In this document: positions 26,321 to 32,510 of the stretch, piece by piece
Position numbering within the stretch: position 1 is the stretch's first letter
How the letters are laid out: each line of letters opens with the position of its first letter
Source of the DNA: Planctomycetota bacterium
Lineage (GTDB): Bacteria; Planctomycetota; Planctomycetia; Pirellulales; Pirellulaceae
Direction: 5' to 3'
Assembly (NCBI GenBank): GCA_018969045.1
Contig: JAGWZB010000009.1
Span: forward strand, 1 to 32,510
DNA length: 32,510 nt
The notes under the pieces: generated by a model
Databases searched by the model: none
Seen by the model: only the letters and a program-made list of their open reading frames with translations
Told to the model about the DNA's origin: nothing
Program-made: the position numbers and the translations under genes

Positions 26321-28257
26321 TCCCGACGATCCGACATCTCGTGGACCATATCGACCAGTGCGATCACGTGGTCCACCGGCGTACCTGGCAGGATTCCATG
26401 CCCAAGATTGAAGATATGGCCTGGACGCCCGGCGGCTTGATCCAAAACCCTCTTTGCATGCTGACGAATCGAATCGATTCCTGCGAAAAGCACCGTCGGA
26501 TCTAGATTTCCTTGGACAGCCCGATCGGGTCCGACCATGTCCCAAGCGACATCGAGCGAAATTCTCCAATCCACTCCGCACACCGTGCGAGCATCTCCTC
26601 GCAAGCATGGTAGAAGCATCGGATTGCCTGTTGCAAAGTTGATCACAGGGACATTGGGAATGATCGACTCGAGCAGCCGTTGCATATGCGGCAAAACATA
26701 AGTCCGATAATCGCTTGGGGATAAACATCCTGCCCAAGAATCAAAAAGCTGCACGACTTGCGCACCTGCGACGATCTGCGAATTCAGATACAAAGCGATC
26801 GAACGCACCAACTTGTCCATCAATACATCCCATGCCACCGAGTCATTGACCATCAGCGATTTGGTATGCACGAAATTTCTAGACGATCCTCCTTCAATCA
26901 TATAACTGGCAAGCGTGAAGGGAGATCCTGAAAAACCGATGACCGGAATATGCCCCGGCAATGCTTTGCGGGTATGCTCGACGGTCTGCGAGACAAATTC
27001 CAAAGGTTGCATCGATTCGAGCATTACCACCCTATCGATATCCTTGGCTTGCCTGATGGGGTTGTGAATCACCGGCCCATCCCCTTGAGTGAATTCAAGA
27101 TGAAAACCCATCGGCTCGAGGATAGGCAACAAGTCGGAGAAAATGATCGCGGCGTCAACACCGAGCTTCTCGACGGCGGTGACCATCACTTCAGCGCACA
27201 GACTGGGATTCTTGCACAGGTCCAAGAACGAGACCTTTTCCCGAACGGCTCTGTATTCGGCCATATACCTGCCGGCTTGGCGCATCAACCAAACGGGCGT
27301 GACCTCCGATGGTTGCCTGTAACAGGCCTTCATAAACGGGCTTTGGGCAAGCTGGTCTCCGAGTCGCGTGAGCTTGTCTTTCGCCGAGCCGCTGATGCTC
27401 GATGGCAACACGGCAGCAGAAAATCTCTTGGCCTTGAGGATTCGCTCCGACTTCTCAGCGGCTTGTTGGACGAGATGTCCCATCTTGTTTGGGGTCGCTT
27501 CGACATCCACGGGTAAATTCAAATGCTGAAGCATCTCCGAGGTGGTCGGTCCGATGGAGGCAACCACCATGCGATCCAGCGCCGTTCGCAACGGAGTTTC
27601 GCAGCCCATTTGCTCTGCCATTCGCATCAAATTCACCGCTTGATGGGCGCTGGTAAACATCAATACGTCTTGATCACCCTGACAGATCGACTGGATGTTC
27701 CTTTGCAAAGGCTCGGTATCCTCTGGGAAGTCCCACTGATAAACTTTGACGCTGATGACGTTTGCCCCGCGAGCTTCAAGCCCAGCGACAAGCGAATGGT
27801 TGGTAACACCGTATTCCTGCAAGCCGATCGTTACGTTGGATACGGGGATGCTCTGATCGATCAGATGCAGAACTTCTCTCCATGTGTTGGGTTCAGGTGC
27901 GCGATAGCTTGGTTGCAATCCGACTTCGCGCATCGCAGCAACAGGTTTCGGGCCCCGTGCAATGGTGATAATGTCCGACAGGGAATCCAAGAGCCGTTGG
28001 CGATCGACGTGCTTTTCTACCGTCGAGAGAAAGTGCTTGAAACCAACACCGGTCAGAAAGATTACCAAGCCCACTTCTCCGGTCATGATCCTGTAAGCGA
28101 AATCGACGGCCTCTTTGTTCTTGTCGATCGGAAGTTCACGCATCGAGGGACTAACGGTTGGGATTCCGCCGAAGCGCTCGATGAGCCTGGAAAATTCATC
28201 GCGTCGACGGCTCTCTAGGGCGCTGACTCGAAGTCCGTGAAAGTTGGGTTCGCTCAT
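26314..28257 (-). CDS. fused uroporphyrinogen-III synthase and uroporphyrinogen decarboxylase (HemD-HemE)
   Basis: This 647-residue chain joins two successive heme-pathway enzymes. Residues 1-265 look like HemD, which cyclises hydroxymethylbilane to uroporphyrinogen III: FLTGVGFKHFL near residue 70, GLQEYGV and MFTSAHQAVNL, and the late SIGPTTSEML motif typical of HemD. After a linker of about 35 residues, residues 300-647 are a complete HemE, which decarboxylates uroporphyrinogen III to coproporphyrinogen III: PVWLMRQAGRYMAEYR (from about 320), DAAIIFSDLLPI, GFSGSPFTLASYM and FNLGHGILPGTP. The HemE part has the normal family length. The HemD half is more divergent, so its activity is less certain. 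It is preceded by an oxidoreductase gene on the same strand with a 35-base gap. Confidence 0.88.
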   Translation of the reverse strand: MSEPNFHGLRVSALESRRRDEFSRLIERFGGIPTVSPSMRELPIDKNKEAVDFAYRIMTGEVGLVIFLTGVGFKHFLSTVEKHVDRQRLLDSLSDIITIARGPKPVAAMREVGLQPSYRAPEPNTWREVLHLIDQSIPVSNVTIGLQEYGVTNHSLVAGLEARGANVISVKVYQWDFPEDTEPLQRNIQSICQGDQDVLMFTSAHQAVNLMRMAEQMGCETPLRTALDRMVVASIGPTTSEMLQHLNLPVDVEATPNKMGHLVQQAAEKSERILKAKRFSAAVLPSSISGSAKDKLTRLGDQLAQSPFMKACYRQPSEVTPVWLMRQAGRYMAEYRAVREKVSFLDLCKNPSLCAEVMVTAVEKLGVDAAIIFSDLLPILEPMGFHLEFTQGDGPVIHNPIRQAKDIDRVVMLESMQPLEFVSQTVEHTRKALPGHIPVIGFSGSPFTLASYMIEGGSSRNFVHTKSLMVNDSVAWDVLMDKLVRSIALYLNSQIVAGAQVVQLFDSWAGCLSPSDYRTYVLPHMQRLLESIIPNVPVINFATGNPMLLPCLRGDARTVCGVDWRISLDVAWDMVGPDRAVQGNLDPTVLFAGIDSIRQHAKRVLDQAAGRPGHIFNLGHGILPGTPVDHVIALVDMVHEMSDRRDQ

Positions 28258-28292
28258 GGATCCATTTCTTTTCGTTGTTGCAAAAACTCGGC

Positions 28293-29189
28293 TTAGCGAG
28301 TTAAGTTGGATAGGCGTTGAAGAACTTTAGCGAGTGCATGAATACCTTCGGCACCATCTCCGTGGACTTGTGCGCTCCGCCACAATTGGGTCACCAAAGC
28401 TGCACCTGGGAGTGCCACATGGGAGCTCTCGGCGGCTTGTGCTACCAACCGCATGTCTTTCTGTTGCGTGTCGACCATAAACCCAGGACTCCAATCTCCG
28501 TTGCAGATCTTGGGACCCAGATTCTGCAGAGCCCAGCTGGTAGCTGCTCCTCCACTGAGTGCATCGACGAGAATCTTCGGATCGATCCCCATTCCTTGGG
28601 CAAGCGTCATTGCTTCGCACACTCCTAGCAAATTCATCGCGCCCATGATTTGATTGCACAGCTTAACAACTTGGCCAGCACCCCAAGGACCACAGTGCGT
28701 AATGTTCTTGCCCATCGCTTCGAAGATCCCAAGTGCTCCTTGATAGTCTTCCTTGGATCCACCCACAAGAATGCTCAGGGTTGCGTTTTGGGCTCCCAGG
28801 GTACCGCCTGTCACAGGGGCTTCGATGAATCGAAACCCATCGTGGGTCAAACGCTCCGCGATTTGGATCGAGACGCTCGGTGAAATCGTGCTCATGTCGA
28901 TAAAGAGCGTTCCAGGGCTTGCACCTTGAACCGCTCCTTGATCTCCAAAAAGAACTTGCTCGACATCCGGGCTATCTGTCACGCAAGTGATCACAGCATC
29001 AACACCTTGGCAGGCTTGTTTAGCAGTCCCGAAAGCCAGAGCACCTGCCTGGACTACAGTCTGTGTTTTTGAGGCAGTTCGGTTGTAAACATGGACTGTG
29101 AAACCTGCCTTGAGCAGATTGCAGGACATGCGAGCACCCATGAGTCCCATTCCAAGAAAGGCGATGCTTCGAGGTTGTGTGCTTTTCAT
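28293..29189 (-). CDS. 3-hydroxyisobutyrate dehydrogenase-family oxidoreductase
   Basis: This is a beta-hydroxyacid dehydrogenase of 298 residues, NAD(P)-dependent and cytoplasmic. The nucleotide loop is FLGMGLMGARM near residue 11. The family's substrate motif appears as FIEAPVTGGTLGAQNATLSI, and the catalytic Lys lies in GAGQVVKLCNQ. Members act on 3-hydroxyisobutyrate, tartronate semialdehyde, succinic semialdehyde or similar compounds; the sequence does not decide among these. The usual length matches. ATG 29189 has GGGATGG about seven bases upstream (reverse strand). It is the first gene of a minus-strand pair with hemD-hemE, but I see no pathway link between them. A nagB-like gene is divergent across a gap that holds a candidate promoter. 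Confidence 0.85.
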   Translation of the reverse strand: MKSTQPRSIAFLGMGLMGARMSCNLLKAGFTVHVYNRTASKTQTVVQAGALAFGTAKQACQGVDAVITCVTDSPDVEQVLFGDQGAVQGASPGTLFIDMSTISPSVSIQIAERLTHDGFRFIEAPVTGGTLGAQNATLSILVGGSKEDYQGALGIFEAMGKNITHCGPWGAGQVVKLCNQIMGAMNLLGVCEAMTLAQGMGIDPKILVDALSGGAATSWALQNLGPKICNGDWSPGFMVDTQQKDMRLVAQAAESSHVALPGAALVTQLWRSAQVHGDGAEGIHALAKVLQRLSNLTR

Positions 29190-29222
29190 CTATCCATCCC
29201 ACGCGAAAACCGAAATTAAAAC

Positions 29223-29236
29223 GCCTAGCCCTAGGC
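29223..29236. promoter_or_regulatory. 14-base palindrome in the divergent gap
   Basis: GCCTAG (29223-29228), CC, then CTAGGC (29231-29236) form a perfect inverted repeat. It lies 34 bases upstream of the dehydrogenase start codon (minus strand), so it could be an operator or a leader hairpin. Nothing else in the gap explains it. Confidence 0.25.
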
Positions 29237-29296
29237 TCGCATCATGCTAAACGATTGTGGAAAAATCGGGTAGGCAAAAAAAGCGACCTACGGCTA

Positions 29297-29305
29297 TGCT
29301 ACAAT
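29297..29305 (+). promoter_or_regulatory. candidate extended -10 promoter for the nagB-like gene
   Basis: TGCTACAAT is an extended -10 element (TG, one base, TACAAT). No -35 hexamer is visible at normal spacing, which fits an extended -10 promoter. The start point would be near 29312, about 60 bases upstream of the proposed ATC start of the gene. Confidence 0.45.
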
Positions 29306-29405
29306 AGATTTAGGCTTGAAATCCCAAGGGTCGTTTAGGCCATGACCACTCTGTCTGCAACGAGGTGCTACCATCGATATCGTCATCCAACCTGATCGAC
29401 CCCGC

Positions 29406-30110
29406 ATGGGGACTTACTCCGCAACACTGGCTGCAATGATTCTTCGCAGCGCGGTTGCAGAGAAAGGCCAAGCCCGCATCATTGTTGCTACCGGATCAAG
29501 CCAATTTGAAGTTCTCGAAGCCTTGACCAATCAACCGGACATCGATTGGACGCGTGTGGACGGATTTCATTTGGATGAATATGTAGGCATTGCCCCAAGC
29601 CATCGAGCGTCTTTCTGCGGATATCTGAAGTCCCGTTTCGTCGATAAAGTGCCGATGCGGTCTTTCCATTATCTGGATGGTTTGCAAGACCCTAAAACCG
29701 TTTGCAAACTCGCATCCGAAAAACTTCTCAGCGCTCCGATCGACGTTGCAATGATCGGGATCGGTGAAAACGCTCACTTAGCCTTCAACGACCCGCCAGC
29801 CGACTTCGAAACCAATGCCGCATACCATGTGGTAGTTCTGGATGAAGCCTGCCGAAAACAGCAGGTTGGAGAAGGTTGGTTTGCAAGCATGCAAGAAGTC
29901 CCAACGCATGCAATCAGCATGACTATCCATCAAATCCTGCAATCCAAAAAAATCATCTGCAGTGTACCCGACGAACGAAAAGCCGTTGCGGTTCGAGATA
30001 GCGTCGAAGGTCCAACGACCAACATGGTTCCGGGCTCCATCCTTAAACGCCATCCAAACACCACCTTGGTCTTGGACCGAGCCGCAGCAAGCCTTTTACC
30101 CCCTCAGTGA
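29406..30110 (+). CDS. nagB: glucosamine-6-phosphate deaminase family protein (NagB-like)
   Basis: This enzyme family converts glucosamine 6-phosphate to fructose 6-phosphate and ammonia in amino-sugar catabolism. Visible motifs are IVATGSSQFEVLEAL (phosphate loop), GFHLDEYVGI with the first catalytic Asp, GIGENAHLAFNDP with the second Asp/His site (NAH where most have NGH) and RHPNTTLVLD near the end. From ATG 29406 the protein has 234 residues. The frame stays open upstream and encodes DIVIQPDRPR, matching the first beta strand of the family, so the real start is probably ATC 29373 (GAGGTG lies five bases ahead), giving 245 residues. No ATG, GTG or TTG exists between the upstream stop (29343) and 29406 in this frame. 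The family also includes 6-phosphogluconolactonases, so the exact sugar is uncertain. Confidence 0.82.
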   Translation: MGTYSATLAAMILRSAVAEKGQARIIVATGSSQFEVLEALTNQPDIDWTRVDGFHLDEYVGIAPSHRASFCGYLKSRFVDKVPMRSFHYLDGLQDPKTVCKLASEKLLSAPIDVAMIGIGENAHLAFNDPPADFETNAAYHVVVLDEACRKQQVGEGWFASMQEVPTHAISMTIHQILQSKKIICSVPDERKAVAVRDSVEGPTTNMVPGSILKRHPNTTLVLDRAAASLLPPQ

Positions 30111-30189
30111 TTCGCGTCCAGCGGGTTGCTGTTACGAGCGTTACCCTCTGGTAGAAAGCTCGTTGGAGGTTAGTCCCTCAAGCTAAAGA

Positions 30190-32510
30190 ATGAAAATGAT
30201 GATCCTCTCGAATACCAAATCCGTTGCAACTATAGCTGTCGTGTCTTGTCGCTTCGGCTTGGCGATGGCGATGCTGTGCTTGGTGTCTCCAAGCCTTCTG
30301 CATACCCAAGCCCAAGACTTCATACCACGGAAGCAAACCAAACCCCCGGGGCCACCGCTGAGCCCCAGCGAAGCGCTCTCAAAGATGGTTGTGCCCGAAG
30401 GATTTCATGTGGAACTGGTCGCCTGCGAACCCGATATTCAGAACCCTGTCGCGATGGCCTTTGATGATGCCGGTCGAATCTACGTCACCGAAAGTTTCGA
30501 ATACCCCAGGCACGAGCCAGGCCCAGGCAAGGACCGTATCAAGATCCTTACCGATACCGATGGCGACGGGAAAGTCGACCAAGTAAAAATCTTTGCCGAA
30601 GGATTGAACATCCCCTCGGGGATCGCTGTGGGACACGGTGGAGTGTGGGTCGCAAACGCACCCGATATCCTCTTCTTGGAAGATACCGACGGAGATGATG
30701 TCGCCGACAAGTCGACCGTCGTTGTTACGGGATTTGGTCGATACGATACCCACGAGTTACCCAACGCACTGACTTGGGGACCAGACGGATATCTCTACGG
30801 CCTAAACGGTGTCTTCAATCCATCGGTCATCGAGCAAGACGGGGTCAAGCATGCTTTTACATGCGCAATGTTTCGAATCCATCCAAAAACTAAGAAGTTC
30901 GAAGTCTTTTGCGAAGGGACCAGCAATCCATGGGGAATTGCATTTGACTCCGTCGGCAGCGCCTTTGTCAGCGCCTGTGTGATCGATCACCTTTGGCACC
31001 TTACCCAGAGTGCCTATTACCTTCGCCAAGGTGGTCCGTATCCACCTCACACCTGGTGGGCCGAGTCGATTGTCAAGCACAAGCATCAGATGGCAGCCTA
31101 CTGCGGAATCGAGTACTTCGACTCGGATGCCTACCCCGAAGCTTACCGAGACAAACTCTACATGGGGAATATCCACGGCGGGTGCATCAATGCCGATGGG
31201 GTCGAACGTTTTGGCGCCACCTACCAAGGATTCGGTCTGCCTGACTTGCTCACGGCCAACGACGTGTGGTTCATGCCCGTCGCTCAGAAAATTGGCCCTG
31301 ATGGTTGCCTCTATGTGCTCGATTGGTACGACCGATACCACTGCTATCAAGACGCCTCAGCAGATCCCAAAGGTGTCGATCGAGCCCATGGTCGTCTGTA
31401 TCGAATCGTCCATTCCAAAAGACCCAATCCTCGCTACAAAGACATCTCCAAACTTACAGATCCAGAGTTGGTTGAAGCTCTTTTGGATTCGAATCTGTTT
31501 GTTCGTCAGCGAGCCCAATTGGAGCTAGCCGAGCGATCGTTCCAGAGAGACTCAGAGACTGCAAAGACCCTTGAGAAGCTTGTCCAAACGCACGGTTCGC
31601 TTAAGACCCAGTTGCATGCGATCTGGGCGCTGGCTGGTTCTGGGGCACTCCGAGAACCTTTTCTTTTGTCGCTGTTGAATCATTCGAATCCTGAGATCCG
31701 CGCTTGGGGAGTTCGGCTTGCAGCCGACCAATTCGCTGACTCGCAAACCTTGGTTGCCGCTTGCCGCAAGCTTGCCAAAGACCCTGACTCACGGGTTCGT
31801 ATCCAAGTCGCCATCGCGACGCCGAAATTTCATCGCCTGAGCAAAGACCCGCAGGCTTGGGTCGAGACCCAACTCGATGTTCTTTTAGCAAGTGGAATCG
31901 ACTCTGAAAAAGATCCGATCTTGGGTCGTGTGGTATGGCAGAATCTCAAACAGCCATCGATGAACACTCGCGATCAAATCATCCGAGCTGCCAAGGAATC
32001 CAGCGATGAGTCCGGAAAACTTCTTCGTGCATTGCTACCCCGATTTTCCTCGTTGTGGACCGACAAACTACCCAAATCCAACTTCGAACCATCCGACATC
32101 AAGCTCATCGAAGACCTTTACCTGCTCAGCACAATCTTTCGCAAGACCGATTCCCAACTGGCTAGCGCCGTCCTTGAACCCTTGATCAGTCGGGCTCTAA
32201 ACCGAGGTTTCGACACAAACCAACTGCGTCAAATCCTTGGACGTTTCTATCAAACCCTAGGCGATCAGGACTGGAACACTCTCAAAGCGACCAATCCTCT
32301 GGACAAACAGCAGATTTTGCTGGGCCTGCTCGTTGGCGACGCTAAGGCGATGCTCGCTGCCAAACGATGGGTCCAGGACGAATCGACAGGGCCATCGAAC
32401 CGAAAAGATTTGCTGGAGTTTCTTGCCCACGATTCTCCTGAAACCGCAAGAGAAGCGTTGGCAAGAGTCCTTCAACTCGAAGCAACCGGTCAATCCCAAG
32501 ATCGCAAGTG
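30190..32510 (+). CDS. PVC-type membrane-bound dehydrogenase, N-terminal part (cut by window edge)
   Basis: This frame runs off the right edge after 773 residues. It matches the secreted PVC-type heme-binding dehydrogenases abundant in Planctomycetes and Verrucomicrobia. A signal peptide (LAMAMLCLVSPSLLHTQAQ) is followed by the beta-propeller start PEGFHVELVACEPDIQNPVA and MAFDDAGRIYVTE, with two Ca-binding-like loops (DTDGDGKVD and DTDGDDVAD). Propeller blades run to about residue 415 (GPDGCLYVLDWYDRYHC). From about 425 the sequence is helical, with HEAT-like repeats such as LVEALLDSNLFVRQRAQLEL. The heme c motif CxxCH expected at the C-terminus is beyond the window. Sugar or polysaccharide-derived substrates are often proposed for this family. 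ATG 30190 is followed by alternatives at 30196 and 30199; no strong ribosome site is seen. Confidence 0.88.
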   Translation, partial: MKMMILSNTKSVATIAVVSCRFGLAMAMLCLVSPSLLHTQAQDFIPRKQTKPPGPPLSPSEALSKMVVPEGFHVELVACEPDIQNPVAMAFDDAGRIYVTESFEYPRHEPGPGKDRIKILTDTDGDGKVDQVKIFAEGLNIPSGIAVGHGGVWVANAPDILFLEDTDGDDVADKSTVVVTGFGRYDTHELPNALTWGPDGYLYGLNGVFNPSVIEQDGVKHAFTCAMFRIHPKTKKFEVFCEGTSNPWGIAFDSVGSAFVSACVIDHLWHLTQSAYYLRQGGPYPPHTWWAESIVKHKHQMAAYCGIEYFDSDAYPEAYRDKLYMGNIHGGCINADGVERFGATYQGFGLPDLLTANDVWFMPVAQKIGPDGCLYVLDWYDRYHCYQDASADPKGVDRAHGRLYRIVHSKRPNPRYKDISKLTDPELVEALLDSNLFVRQRAQLELAERSFQRDSETAKTLEKLVQTHGSLKTQLHAIWALAGSGALREPFLLSLLNHSNPEIRAWGVRLAADQFADSQTLVAACRKLAKDPDSRVRIQVAIATPKFHRLSKDPQAWVETQLDVLLASGIDSEKDPILGRVVWQNLKQPSMNTRDQIIRAAKESSDESGKLLRALLPRFSSLWTDKLPKSNFEPSDIKLIEDLYLLSTIFRKTDSQLASAVLEPLISRALNRGFDTNQLRQILGRFYQTLGDQDWNTLKATNPLDKQQILLGLLVGDAKAMLAAKRWVQDESTGPSNRKDLLEFLAHDSPETAREALARVLQLEATGQSQDRK

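Noticed and set aside
25711-26505. 264-codon plus-strand frame overlapping copA and hemD-hemE
   Set aside because: It lies in another frame of copA over the conserved hinge region and runs on into the antisense of HemE, so it is a shadow frame.
27523-28218. Long open frame (231 codons) on the plus strand opposite the HemD half
   Set aside because: It is fully antisense to a gene with recognisable motifs and has no family features; it reflects codon bias of the real gene.
1-32510. Search by eye for CRISPR arrays, tRNAs, rRNA, insertion sequences, attachment sites and origins
   Set aside because: No regularly spaced repeats, transposase motifs, clover-leaf sequences or rRNA stretches were noticed.

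Overview
The window reads as chromosomal DNA from a planctomycete, most likely a Pirellulales-type member of the Planctomycetota. The reasons are a PVC-type heme-dehydrogenase gene at the right edge, a secreted DUF1598-like protein (a family I know only from planctomycetes), an FHA-GAF-sigma54 activator, and the general mix of genes. Base composition is moderate and CGATCG words are frequent. I see no tRNA, rRNA, CRISPR array, insertion sequence or phage gene. Genes are tightly packed: several convergent pairs abut or overlap at their stop codons, and no gene-free stretch exceeds about 220 bases.

Layout. (1) 1-4108, plus strand: the tail of a membrane protein, a TgpA-like membrane transglutaminase translationally coupled to it, and a rhamnulokinase. 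(2) 4109-5609, minus: a RelA/SpoT-like HD phosphohydrolase and an NAD-dependent epimerase/reductase. (3) 5766-10677, plus: a LolD/MacB-type ABC ATPase, its FtsX-type double permease, CutA, and a nucleoside-permease-like MFS transporter. (4) 10710-18518, plus: a heavy-metal efflux locus. It holds a Cys/His-rich small secreted protein, a His-rich lipoprotein with a C-terminal TRASH/YHS-like metal site, an RND adaptor that is two complete adaptors in one chain, a CusA/CzcA-type RND pump and a small coiled-coil lipoprotein. A strong hairpin follows. No outer-membrane factor gene is present. (5) 18623-22214: the DUF1598-like protein divergent from an FHA-GAF-sigma54 activator. (6) 22211-26320: an M28 metallopeptidase divergent from a CopA copper ATPase. 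(7) 26314-29189, minus: a HemD-HemE fusion and a 3-hydroxyisobutyrate-dehydrogenase-family oxidoreductase. (8) 29373-end, plus: a NagB-family sugar-phosphate deaminase whose natural start codon appears to be ATC, then a truncated PVC-type dehydrogenase.

How the genes fit together. The clearest system is metal homeostasis. CopA would move Cu(I) out of the cytoplasm. The RND pump with its double adaptor would clear metal from the periplasm, and the His/Cys-rich secreted protein and lipoprotein would bind or sense metal there. CutA is a weaker metal link. The most unusual parts are the tandem adaptor, the two metal-binding accessory proteins, the HemD-HemE fusion and the ATC-start nagB. Product names rest on motifs read by eye; no database search was run.
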